Positions 53,375-61,699 of a stretch of 64,000 nt of DNA are shown here, one piece after another. Made by a program: the position numbers and the translations under genes. Source of the DNA: Synechococcus sp. CC9605. Lineage in GTDB: Bacteria > Cyanobacteriota > Cyanobacteriia > PCC-6307 > Cyanobiaceae. The notes below the pieces were generated by a model, which saw only the letters and a list, made by a program, of their open reading frames with translations, did no database searches and was not told the DNA's origin. The stretch's first letter is position 1. Each line of letters begins with the position of its first letter. The stretch spans positions 1,240,001 to 1,304,000 of the forward strand of contig NC_007516.1 of the NCBI RefSeq assembly GCF_000012625.1. The letters are read 5' to 3'.

Positions 53375-54577
53375 TCATAACGAAAGCAACTCCAATGCCT
53401 TCCGTTTGGCGTCCATCGTCACGCTGCCATACCTGTTGGTGCTGGTCTTCGGAGTGTGACCAAGGATCGAACCAATCACGAACTCATTGACACCGTGAGC
53501 TCTCAGCACCGTCGTCGCTGCATCTCTGCAGGCCTTGGGTGAGACACCAATCCTCCGATGCCATGACATTCCATTGCCCCATCGCTTGTATTTGTCCTCG
53601 TACAAGCCTGGGAAAACGTATCCCTTGATGCCTCTCAGTTTCGCACCTTCGATGTGCTTCCTCAGGGCTGGGATGATTGGAATATCTCTGACCCTGTATG
53701 CGTTCTTGACTGGGCGAAGATCGTTCTCGCGGATGTGGAAGATGCCTTGCTCAAGATCAATATCGTCGGCTCTGATTCCTGCTGCTTCTGAGACGTGACA
53801 GCCGGAGTATTTCATCAGCCAATACAACAACTGTTGATGGTCAGGCAGTTTGTGGATGAGTTTGTCGGCTTCATCCAACAGCTGGACCTCTTTTGGCTTG
53901 CTCTTGGCCTTGATCCGCTTGAGCTTGATGGCGTTGAAGGGGTTCCTCTCAATCCAGTCCTCTTCCTCTGCAACCTCAAACAACGCCTTCACATACCTAA
54001 GCCTGGTCTTGGTGGTTGACGCTTGAACTGAATCCAACAGGTGGTCCCGGTACTTCCTGGCATGTGCCTCTGTGACCTGATCCACTGACTCGACACCAGC
54101 CACCTCCATCGCCTTGGAGAGATGCCTCTTCCATTCACCCAGCGTTGAAGGTGCTGGATCCTTCAGACGTACAGCCAAGTCGATCAGATCCTGCCAACTG
54201 CGTTCGACAGGGAGACCAGCCTCGATCCGTGACTGCCTCTCTACGACCCTGTGTGCCTCTTCATCAGTGAGTTTGGGACAGAGGTCAGTTGGTCCCATTC
54301 CCTCCTGTTCAAGGACCACAGAGGTGGGTGTCTCTGCACGCGGTGATCGAGAGACCACCTCCATCAGTGCATCCACGTCCCCTCGCGCCTCTGCAATCGC
54401 TCGGTCAGTCATGACCAAGAACTCAGGAACGGATCTCCTGGCCTCGGTCAGGTCGTTGCCTGCCTTCCATCTCCAGTGCTTCTTGCCAAGCCTTGCTTGG
54501 AGGTCCTTCGGCACAGCTCTGACAAAATACAGACCGGGCTTGGTGCCGAGTCTCTGAAGGTATGGAGATATGCCCAC
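53375..54577 (-). CDS. Tyrosine recombinase (integrase) with atypical catalytic residues
   Basis: Predicted site-specific recombinase of the element. The N-terminal part (YLQRLGTKPGLYFVRAVPKDLQ) resembles phage-type integrases, followed by a SAM-like core-binding domain (about residues 110-220) and a catalytic domain. The catalytic Tyr is in TSTNRYGSV (Y383), with His in LGHTP (H374), Lys291 and Arg351. The usual first Arg is His261 (YSGCHVSE) and the usual box II His is Lys348 (SPKACRD). The GTG start lies 65 bp from the right repeat. Confidence 0.88.
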   Translation of the reverse strand: MGISPYLQRLGTKPGLYFVRAVPKDLQARLGKKHWRWKAGNDLTEARRSVPEFLVMTDRAIAEARGDVDALMEVVSRSPRAETPTSVVLEQEGMGPTDLCPKLTDEEAHRVVERQSRIEAGLPVERSWQDLIDLAVRLKDPAPSTLGEWKRHLSKAMEVAGVESVDQVTEAHARKYRDHLLDSVQASTTKTRLRYVKALFEVAEEEDWIERNPFNAIKLKRIKAKSKPKEVQLLDEADKLIHKLPDHQQLLYWLMKYSGCHVSEAAGIRADDIDLEQGIFHIRENDLRPVKNAYRVRDIPIIPALRKHIEGAKLRGIKGYVFPGLYEDKYKRWGNGMSWHRRIGVSPKACRDAATTVLRAHGVNEFVIGSILGHTPKTSTNRYGSVTMDAKRKALELLSL

Positions 54578-54641
54578 GAATATGCACTGGGATGTCAGTA
54601 ACCGTAAAGATCCCAGTCAACCGTAGCTATTTGGCCGTGTC

Positions 54642-54659
54642 TTTGCTGAACTGCAGCAT
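54642..54659. repeat. Right attachment-site repeat with remnant of the dapF 5' end
   Basis: The plus strand reads TTTGCTGAACTGCAGCAT. On the minus strand it gives ATG and the codons MLQFSK, identical in protein to the dapF start at 46773, then diverges into DTAK and a stop at 54627. It lies 27 bp before the hfq ATG, which is where dapF would start if the element were absent. Confidence 0.82.
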
Positions 54660-54686
54660 GCGTGGCCGGTATTGCCGCCGAATCCT

Positions 54687-54908
54687 ATGGAGACATCTCC
54701 ACTCGATCCAAGCCTTCCGGGGGTTCGGTTGCTGCAGAGCTGGATCCGTGAACAGCTCCCCCTCAGCATTGGATTGGTGGGGCAGGAGCCCATAGAGGGG
54801 CGTCTGATCTGGCAGGACCCTGAATTTCTGGCCATCGAACGAGCGGGCACCAGCCGGCCCGTGCTGATCAACCGGCGTCAGATCAGCGTGATCCGCTCCC
54901 TCGGCTGA
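54687..54908 (+). CDS. hfq: Cyanobacterial-type Hfq protein
   Basis: Sm-fold protein of 73 residues. The pattern [43 protein letters not shown] and [12 protein letters not shown] (residues 8-73) matches cyanobacterial Hfq, which forms hexamers but differs from enterobacterial Hfq in its RNA-binding face and has been tied to type IV pilus function. hfq is commonly beside dapF in cyanobacteria; here they are separated by the element. leuS follows after about 46 bp. Confidence 0.88.
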   Translation: METSPLDPSLPGVRLLQSWIREQLPLSIGLVGQEPIEGRLIWQDPEFLAIERAGTSRPVLINRRQISVIRSLG

Positions 54909-54954
54909 ACACCAGGCATGTGGCACGATCGCAACCTTGCCGAGCGCTGGTTCC

Positions 54955-57564
54955 GTGAACGCTGCCAACCCTGCCGTCGACACCAGTGCCCAGACCGGTC
55001 GTTACGACCCCACCGCGCTGGAGCAGCGCTGGCAGGAGAGCTGGAAGGCGGATGGGGTGGACACCACTGAAGTTGGTGGGGAGAAGCCCGGGTTCTTTGC
55101 CCTGTCGATGTTCCCGTATCCCTCGGGAAGCCTGCACATGGGCCACGTCCGCAACTACGTGATCACCGATGTGATCGCCCGGGTGCAACGCATGCTGGGC
55201 CATGCCGTGCTGCATCCTATGGGCTGGGATGCCTTCGGACTTCCGGCGGAAAACGCAGCGATCGAACGCAATGTGGATCCCGGTGAGTGGACCGACCGCA
55301 ACATCGATCAGATGCGGGCGCAGCTGGATCGGCTTGGTCTGTCGATCGACTGGAGCCGCGAGCAGGCGACCTGTCACAGCGACTACTACCGCTGGACCCA
55401 GTGGCTGTTCCTTGAATTGCTTGAGGGCGGGCTGGCCTATCGCAAGAACGCCACCGTCAACTGGGATCCCGTCGACCAGACCGTGCTGGCCAATGAGCAG
55501 GTGGATGGTGACGGCCGCTCCTGGCGCTCCGGAGCCCTGGTGGAGCAACGCCAGCTGAACCAGTGGTTCCTGCGCATCACCGACTACGCCGAGCCGCTGC
55601 TCAATGACCTGGATGCCCTCAAGGGCTGGCCGGAACGGGTGCGCACCATGCAGGCCAACTGGATCGGCCGCTCCGAAGGGGCCGAGATCAGCTTCAACGT
55701 TGAAGGGGCACAGAATCAGACGATCACCGTCTTCACCACCCGCCCCGACACCCTCGCTGGGGCGAGCTATGTGGTGCTGGCACCGGAAAACGAGCTGGTG
55801 GACAGCCTCAGCAGCGAAGAACAGAAGGACACGGTCGAAGCCTTCCGAAAGGAGGTGGCTCGTCTCAGCACGATCGAACGCACTTGTGATGACAGGCCCA
55901 AACGGGGAGTGCCCATTGGCAGCCATGTGATCAACCCCCTGACGGGGGTGGTGCTGCCGGTGTGGATCGCCGACTACGTGCTGGCCGAGTACGGCACGGG
56001 CGCTGTGATGGGCGTACCGGCCCACGACCAGCGCGACATCGCCTTTGCCCAGTCGAATGGTCTGCCGATCCAGCAGGTGATCGACGCCGAGGGAGCTGCT
56101 GAAGCCATCGCGGCCGGTCAGGCCTGGACGGATGCCGGAACACTGGTCAACTCAGGCAGCTTCGATGGCACCGCCTCCAGCGAAGCAAAGGGCGCCATCA
56201 CTGGCCACGGCGCCGAGCAGGGTTGGGCCCGCAGCAAGGTCACCTATCGCCTTCGCGACTGGCTGATCTCACGCCAGCGCTACTGGGGCTGCCCGATTCC
56301 CGTCATCCATTGCGACAATTGCGGTGCTGTTCCGGTGCCGCGCGAGGACCTTCCGGTGGAGCTGCCCCGGGGCATTGATCTCTCGGGCAAGGGCGGTTCG
56401 CCCCTGAGCCAGCAAAGCGACTGGGTCAACGTGGCCTGCCCCCGCTGCGGCAAGCCTGCCAAGCGGGAAACGGACACCATGGACACCTTCATGTGTTCCT
56501 CCTGGTATTTCCTGCGCTTCGCCGATCCCCACAACACCGAGAAACCCTTCAGCAAGGAGGCGGTGAACCGCTGGTTGCCGGTGAAGCAGTACGTGGGTGG
56601 CATTGAACACGCGATCCTGCACCTGCTCTATGCCCGCTTCTTCACCAAGGCGCTGAAGGATCGCGGCCTGATCGACATCAACGAACCGTTTGAACGGCTC
56701 CTCACCCAAGGCATGGTGCAAGGCGTCACCTACCGCAATGCGACAACCGGCAAGTACATCGCTCCAGCGGACGTGGCAGATGCCGAAGATCCCCGGGACC
56801 CCAACACCGGCGACAAGCTCGAGGTGTTATTCGAGAAGATGTCGAAGTCGAAGTACAACGGCGTTGATCCCGCGGCGGTGATTGACCGCTACGGCGCCGA
56901 CACAGCCCGCATGTTCATCCTGTTCAAGGCACCGCCAGAGAAGGATCTGGAGTGGGATGACGCCGATGTGGAGGGCCAGTTCCGCTTCCTGCAACGGCTT
57001 TGGCGCCTTGTTGAGGCGGGTTCTGCCCGCATCGACTCACTCGAGCCGATGCAACGGCCGGCCGATCTGAGCGATGCCGATAGTGACGTGCGCCGGGCGC
57101 TGCACCTGGCCATCGAAGCCGTCAGCGAGGATCTCAGTGACGAGATCCAGCTGAACACGGCAATCTCCGAGCTGATGAAGCTCTCCAATGCCATCAGCTC
57201 CACGGGCATCGATGCCCTCAGTGCACCTGTGTTGCAGGAGGCTCTTTCCGGACTGGTTCGCCTGCTGGCTCCGTTCGCGCCGCATCTGGCTGAGGAGTTC
57301 TGGAACCGTTTGGGGGGAAGTGGCAGCGTGCACCGTCAAAGCTGGCCGGTTCTGGATCCAACGGCTCTGGTGCAAGACAGCGTTGAAGTGGTGATCCAGG
57401 TGAAGGGCAAGGTGCGGGGCAAGCTGCAGGTTCCGGCCTCAGCCGGCAAGGAGGAGCTGGAGCGGCTCGCCCTGGCAAGTGATGTGGCCGAAAAATGGTT
57501 GGAAGGAGCAGCTCCCCGACGGGTGATCGTGGTCCCCGGGAAATTGGTGAACCTGGTGCCCTGA
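54955..57564 (+). CDS. leuS: Leucyl-tRNA synthetase
   Basis: Class I synthetase that charges tRNA-Leu. The HIGH motif is in [16 protein letters not shown] (near residue 50) and the KMSKS loop in [14 protein letters not shown] (near residue 625). A CP1 editing domain ([18 protein letters not shown], about 265) and zinc-like Cys pairs (CDNCG, CPRCG) lie between. The GTG at 54955 is taken as start; a TTG six codons upstream is possible. The 869-aa length is normal. Confidence 0.96.
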   Translation: MNAANPAVDTSAQTGRYDPTALEQRWQESWKADGVDTTEVGGEKPGFFALSMFPYPSGSLHMGHVRNYVITDVIARVQRMLGHAVLHPMGWDAFGLPAENAAIERNVDPGEWTDRNIDQMRAQLDRLGLSIDWSREQATCHSDYYRWTQWLFLELLEGGLAYRKNATVNWDPVDQTVLANEQVDGDGRSWRSGALVEQRQLNQWFLRITDYAEPLLNDLDALKGWPERVRTMQANWIGRSEGAEISFNVEGAQNQTITVFTTRPDTLAGASYVVLAPENELVDSLSSEEQKDTVEAFRKEVARLSTIERTCDDRPKRGVPIGSHVINPLTGVVLPVWIADYVLAEYGTGAVMGVPAHDQRDIAFAQSNGLPIQQVIDAEGAAEAIAAGQAWTDAGTLVNSGSFDGTASSEAKGAITGHGAEQGWARSKVTYRLRDWLISRQRYWGCPIPVIHCDNCGAVPVPREDLPVELPRGIDLSGKGGSPLSQQSDWVNVACPRCGKPAKRETDTMDTFMCSSWYFLRFADPHNTEKPFSKEAVNRWLPVKQYVGGIEHAILHLLYARFFTKALKDRGLIDINEPFERLLTQGMVQGVTYRNATTGKYIAPADVADAEDPRDPNTGDKLEVLFEKMSKSKYNGVDPAAVIDRYGADTARMFILFKAPPEKDLEWDDADVEGQFRFLQRLWRLVEAGSARIDSLEPMQRPADLSDADSDVRRALHLAIEAVSEDLSDEIQLNTAISELMKLSNAISSTGIDALSAPVLQEALSGLVRLLAPFAPHLAEEFWNRLGGSGSVHRQSWPVLDPTALVQDSVEVVIQVKGKVRGKLQVPASAGKEELERLALASDVAEKWLEGAAPRRVIVVPGKLVNLVP

Positions 57565-57576
57565 TCCCTGTCGGGA

Positions 57577-59175
57577 TCAGCCTTTGCTAAAGCGCATCGA
57601 GGCGGGCTGACTCCAGTCGCCCTGGGCACTGAAGCCGCGCTGGTTGCCGGTGAGATGGCGCAGGATCCAGAAAATGGATTCGTCGGTGCCATCGCCGAGG
57701 GCCAGGCGGATCTCATCGGCGGAGCGGGCCACACCGTCGGCCAGGATTGCTTCCACACGACCTTGGAGATTGAGAATCGCAGCGGCTGCCTTTTTACCGG
57801 CTTCCACACCCGGCTGATGGTAGGCGTTGATGTTCACCAGTTCGCCGTAGAGACCGACGGCACGCTCGAACAGAGCGATCAAGGCACCGAGACGGCGTGC
57901 ATCAAAGCAGCGCATGCTGATCGTCATGCTCTGGCGCCCACTCTCGGTGAGGGCTGAGCGGGTGCCCTGCAGGAAACCATCGAGGAAGTCGCCTGGGCAT
58001 TCCCCGGAAATCGTAGGGATATCGCTCACGTCCTCGAGCACCTCGATGAAGGTGGCAAAGAAGTTGTCGACACCGTCGCGCAGTTGCTGCACGTAGGCGT
58101 GCTGGTCGGTGGAGCCTTTGTTGCCATAAACAGCAATGCCCTGGTGAACCACGTCACCGTTGCGATCCAGGCGCTTGCCCAGGGATTCCATCACCAGCTG
58201 CTGGAGGTAACGGCTGAACACCTCCAGACGATCGCGGTAGGGCAGAACAACCATGTCGCGCTGACCGCGACCACCACCGGCCACATGCCAGGAGGCGGCC
58301 ATCAGAGCGGCTGGATTGCGGCGAAGATCCGCCATGCGGGTGGCAGCATCCATCTGAGATGCTCCGCTGAGAAAATCGCGGATGTCGCAGCCAATCAAGG
58401 CCCCGGGCAGCAGACCCACGGCACTGGTGATGCTGGTGCGGCCTCCCACCCAATCGAACATGTCGAAACGCTTGAGCCAACCTTCCTTCTGGGCCTGCTG
58501 ATCCAGCTTGCTGTCGAGCATCGTCACGGCAACGGCCTGACCGGCCCACTGGCCACCAGCGGCCTCGAGGCGATGGCGAGCCTGCTCCATGCCGAGGTGG
58601 GGTTCAGGGGTGCCCCCCGACTTGCTCACCGTCACCACCAGCGTGCGGTCTAGACGACCTTCCAACCCCGCCAGGACGTTGCTCATCCCATTGGGATCGA
58701 CGTTGTCGAAGAAATGGAACGGAAGTCCCTCTCCCGGGTTCTGCAGAGCCTTGATCATCAAAGCGGGACCAAGACCACTGCCGCCAATGCCGATCCAAAG
58801 GACATCGGTGAAGGCTTCGCCGTTGGGGGCCTTGATCGTTCCGTTGACCACATCGCGCCCAAAGGCGGCGATCAGGTCAATTTCCCTGGAGATGTGCTGC
58901 TGCAGCTCTGAGGAAGGGGCGAGTTCGGGGGTGCGAAGCCAGTAGTGACCCACCTGACGCTGCTCATCGGGATTGGCGATGGCGCCAGCTTCCAACTCCT
59001 GCATCGCAGCGAAGGCCTTGTCCATCCGAGGCTGCAGCTGCTGCAGGTCGCTCGCGTTCACATGCATCCGGCTGATGTCGAGCCAGACGCCCAGATCATC
59101 GTGATACCAACTGAGATCGCAGAACCTCTGCCACTGAATATGAGCGTCGGAGGCGCTGAAATCCGGGAAGCTCAT
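57577..59175 (-). CDS. pgi: Glucose-6-phosphate isomerase
   Basis: Interconverts glucose-6-phosphate and fructose-6-phosphate in glycolysis, gluconeogenesis and the oxidative pentose phosphate route. It has the sugar-phosphate loops VLWIGIGGSGLGP (near residue 127), TVSKSGGTPE and FDWVGGRTSITSAVG, and the C-terminal helical domain of cyanobacterial Pgi. The start MSFPDF was chosen over a frame extension 20 codons upstream. It converges with leuS across 12 bp. Confidence 0.95.
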   Translation of the reverse strand: MSFPDFSASDAHIQWQRFCDLSWYHDDLGVWLDISRMHVNASDLQQLQPRMDKAFAAMQELEAGAIANPDEQRQVGHYWLRTPELAPSSELQQHISREIDLIAAFGRDVVNGTIKAPNGEAFTDVLWIGIGGSGLGPALMIKALQNPGEGLPFHFFDNVDPNGMSNVLAGLEGRLDRTLVVTVSKSGGTPEPHLGMEQARHRLEAAGGQWAGQAVAVTMLDSKLDQQAQKEGWLKRFDMFDWVGGRTSITSAVGLLPGALIGCDIRDFLSGASQMDAATRMADLRRNPAALMAASWHVAGGGRGQRDMVVLPYRDRLEVFSRYLQQLVMESLGKRLDRNGDVVHQGIAVYGNKGSTDQHAYVQQLRDGVDNFFATFIEVLEDVSDIPTISGECPGDFLDGFLQGTRSALTESGRQSMTISMRCFDARRLGALIALFERAVGLYGELVNINAYHQPGVEAGKKAAAAILNLQGRVEAILADGVARSADEIRLALGDGTDESIFWILRHLTGNQRGFSAQGDWSQPASMRFSKG

Positions 59176-59290
59176 GCCGGGCGGGCGTTGCAGTCTTGCC
59201 GAACGTATCCAGGATCTGGCGTGATGCCCACGCAAAAGGACACCCCAGCTAGTTTCATGTCACCTTCCGCTGACCGCATTTCCAGCCCCC

Positions 59291-60061
59291 ATGGCTGAGC
59301 CACTGCGATGGACAACGGCGCTGCTGGTGACGGCAGCCAGTTTCTGCCTGATCGGTCAGTGGTCGCAGCCGGTGGTTGATCTTGAGGATCAGGCGCCTGT
59401 GGTAGTCGGAGACAGGCTCGAGCCCACAGACTTCTCCCCCGAAGAACTCAAGCTGCTGCAACGGCGCTTCGGGGTGCACGGACCCCAGACGCAGCTGGCC
59501 CAACTGTTCACCAGCGGAGTTGATCAACTCCAACCCCTGCGCGCATCGACCCTGGATCGCCTGCGTGACCTGAAACCGGTGATCCTGCGCCAGGCAGAGG
59601 CTCATCAGGTGAATCCGATGCTGATCACCGCCGTACTTTTCGACGAAATTCAGCACTCCAAGCCAGGGGAAAGCCTTCCCTTCATCGCCCATTCCGGTCT
59701 GGTGAAGACCCATGGACCAGCCCAGATCGGCGTTTCGGAGCTGATCCATCAGAACCGGCTGCCGGCGAACCCAACACAGGAGGAGATCACCTGGGCCCGC
59801 AATCAATTGCTAGACCCCGAAATGAACATCACCCTGCTGGCGGCAAAATTCCAACGGCTGAAGTTGGCACTTGGCTTGCCGGAGAGCTTGTTGTTGCAGG
59901 CGAGCCGCTCCTACCTGGATGCCAAGGCGATCGCCACCCTCACCTATCTCCACAACGGGAAATTGGATTACCCGGCGCGTGTGTTGGGCTACATGCAGGA
60001 CCCTGAACTGCACAGGTTGATTTACGGCGGCCGCCAACCGAATCCCGACATCACGGTTTAA
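59291..60061 (+). CDS. Exported lysozyme-like-fold protein, 256 aa
   Basis: A signal anchor at residues 8-24 is followed by an acidic linker and a helical domain. QVNPMLITAVLFDEIQHSKPG (about residues 114-134) resembles the start of lytic-transglycosylase-like folds, with the Glu in FDEIQ as candidate acid, then HGPAQIGVSELI. It could cut peptidoglycan, but the match is distant and this is inferred. It is divergent from pgi. Confidence 0.6.
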   Translation: MAEPLRWTTALLVTAASFCLIGQWSQPVVDLEDQAPVVVGDRLEPTDFSPEELKLLQRRFGVHGPQTQLAQLFTSGVDQLQPLRASTLDRLRDLKPVILRQAEAHQVNPMLITAVLFDEIQHSKPGESLPFIAHSGLVKTHGPAQIGVSELIHQNRLPANPTQEEITWARNQLLDPEMNITLLAAKFQRLKLALGLPESLLLQASRSYLDAKAIATLTYLHNGKLDYPARVLGYMQDPELHRLIYGGRQPNPDITV

Positions 60062-60218
60062 ACATCCACGGAGGGGACTTGTCTGCTTAGGCGGCCCAAC
60101 CCAATCTCTCTTCTCCGCATCCCTCAGTTGAGGGAGATCAGCAGCTCCGCCTCTCCCTTATTGGGGCGATGCGGTAGCCCCCGTGGCTGTTGTTTCATCG
60201 GTCCAGCACGGTAGATCG

Positions 60219-60518
60219 ATGAAACAACTCCCTTACCTGCTGGCATTTGGCCTACTGGTTCCAGCAGCAGCGCTGGCTCAGGTGGACGCCGAAGTGGCAG
60301 CCCAATGCAAAGACGCCAGGGATTTTTATGGCTGCGTCAGGGCCTTCGCCACTCCAGCCCAGCGCTCAAATGACATTGAGCCTCTTGTCGGCGTGATGGG
60401 GCAGGTGGCTGCAGGTCTGATCTCCGGCCCGACCTACAGCAACGCACCAACAAGCTTCTCCCGGGGCATGATTCCGGCCGGCCTTGTTGAAGGGATCCTG
60501 CAAGGCGTTTTGCGCTGA
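60219..60518 (+). CDS. Small exported protein, 99 aa
   Basis: The signal peptide (MKQLPYLLAFGLLVPAAALAQ) is clear. The mature part has a Cys pair in AAQCKDARDFYGCVRAF, which may form a disulfide, and a Gly/Ser-rich end. An upstream GTG (60183) would spoil the signal peptide. No family recognised. Confidence 0.65.
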   Translation: MKQLPYLLAFGLLVPAAALAQVDAEVAAQCKDARDFYGCVRAFATPAQRSNDIEPLVGVMGQVAAGLISGPTYSNAPTSFSRGMIPAGLVEGILQGVLR

Positions 60519-60535
60519 ACCGAAGCAGGCCCCAC

Positions 60536-60775
60536 TCACTTGTGACAGCTCGCCCGAAACCGATCGGAGTGGCTGGTGGCTGCGTGTTTGGTTTTGCGTC
60601 CGCTCACCCGCTTGCGCCAGAGCTTGAACGACGACGATTTCAAGTGCTGCCGCATCACCGCAATCACCTGCGGCTCGGAAAGTCCGAATTGAAATTCAAT
60701 CGCCTCGAAAGGAGTGCGGTCTTCCCAGGCCATTTCAATGATTCGATCGAGATCTTCGCTGGGGAGCGTTGTCAA
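60536..60775 (-). CDS. TIGR03643/DUF2805 family protein, 79 aa
   Basis: Small protein with the family run DRIIEMAWEDRTPFEAIEFQFGLSEPQVIAVMR then SSFKLWRKRVSGRKTKH. A helix-turn-helix-like core is followed by a basic tail, which suggests nucleic-acid binding, but the role is unknown. It sits downstream of the amidase gene on the same strand. Confidence 0.82.
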   Translation of the reverse strand: MTTLPSEDLDRIIEMAWEDRTPFEAIEFQFGLSEPQVIAVMRQHLKSSSFKLWRKRVSGRKTKHAATSHSDRFRASCHK

Positions 60776-60811
60776 CGAGGCGCTAACAGCAAGAAAGACG
60801 CTAACGACGCC

Positions 60812-61699
60812 TCAGCTAACGCAGAGGTCCCCAAGGGCGGCGAGTCGCGTCTGCAGTTTCGACCAGTTGAAACTGCGCGGATCACCCCGTTCTCCGCCCA
60901 GATCCACATGGCGATGGGTGGTGATCGCCGCCGGCGGCAGATTGAAGGAACGAATCCAACCGGACAAGACCAAGGCCAGCGCGTCGTATTGCTGCGTGGT
61001 GTAGCCAGCATGGGAGCCATAGGCATTCGCGCCCGATGGGGGAGTTTCCAAGCTCAGGTGCAAGGCGAAGTTGTTGACGGACCCCTTGATCTTCTTGTTG
61101 GTGATCGCCCACTCCCCCAGAAAGGCTGAATACCCGGCGCCGTAGGCCCGACTCAACGGATCCACCAGATCCAGAACGCGGCCGTCTTGGCCCACCAACG
61201 TGTGGTAACTCACCTGATCTTCATCCCGCGGGTGGGGCGTCATGAAGGTGTTCAACGCGGAGCTCAGGGAGTAAACGGTTTCGTGCAGCACCACCACCCG
61301 CGGCGTGGCGTCGATCACGCGGCCGTAGGCGTCCTTGTAGTAACGCTCACCAAAATTGGTGGGATCGATCTTCACGAAGGCTCGCCAGGAACCCGAGCGG
61401 GCCTCGAGCTGGTTCAAACGCGACCGCAACGCGGTGTCCACACCCGAACACTGACGAGCCAGAGGCGACCGCCAGGAGCGCGATTTCGGCGGTAACGGCA
61501 CCGAGGAGGAGGGGTTGTCCTGCCGTTGGCGACCACGCTCGATCACCACAGGGGAGACCTCCCCTTGATCCATCAACATCCAACCGGTCAGTCCCAGAGC
61601 CAACGCCCCCACTGCAGCCCCGCTGATGGCGAACGACCGGTGCTGCTCAACGCGGTTCAACACTCCGCTCAAGCAACGGCTTAAACGATCTCGAACCAT
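60812..61699 (-). CDS. N-acetylmuramoyl-L-alanine amidase (amidase_2 family)
   Basis: Peptidoglycan amidase anchored by one N-terminal membrane helix (AISGAAVGALALGLTGWML, about residues 25-43). The T7-lysozyme-like domain begins RVVVLHETVYSL (zinc His) and has VSYHTLVGQDGRVLDLVD, then TTHRHVDLGGERGDPRSFNW with a further His ligand. The internal ATG at 61699 is preferred to 61756, which lies in the upstream gene. It overlaps the M61 peptidase gene by 19 bp. Confidence 0.85.
   Translation of the reverse strand: MVRDRLSRCLSGVLNRVEQHRSFAISGAAVGALALGLTGWMLMDQGEVSPVVIERGRQRQDNPSSSVPLPPKSRSWRSPLARQCSGVDTALRSRLNQLEARSGSWRAFVKIDPTNFGERYYKDAYGRVIDATPRVVVLHETVYSLSSALNTFMTPHPRDEDQVSYHTLVGQDGRVLDLVDPLSRAYGAGYSAFLGEWAITNKKIKGSVNNFALHLSLETPPSGANAYGSHAGYTTQQYDALALVLSGWIRSFNLPPAAITTHRHVDLGGERGDPRSFNWSKLQTRLAALGDLCVS

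Larger units (their letters stand above)
46756..54659. mobile_element. Integrated mobile element of about 7.9 kb at the dapF 5' end
   Basis: Bounded by an 18-bp direct repeat (17/18 identical) that overlaps the first codons of dapF. Just inside the right end is a tyrosine-recombinase gene. The interior is poor in genes and A+T-rich next to the GC-rich core, carries repeats and only small accessory genes, and interrupts the core order dapF/hfq/leuS. No capsid, conjugation or replication gene is recognised, so it is a satellite-like or remnant integrative element. Its class is inferred, not identified. Confidence 0.8.

Noticed and set aside
46756-54700. tRNA gene or fragment as the integration target
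   Set aside because: No cloverleaf or T-arm-like sequence was found at either end; the repeated sequence is the coding start of dapF.
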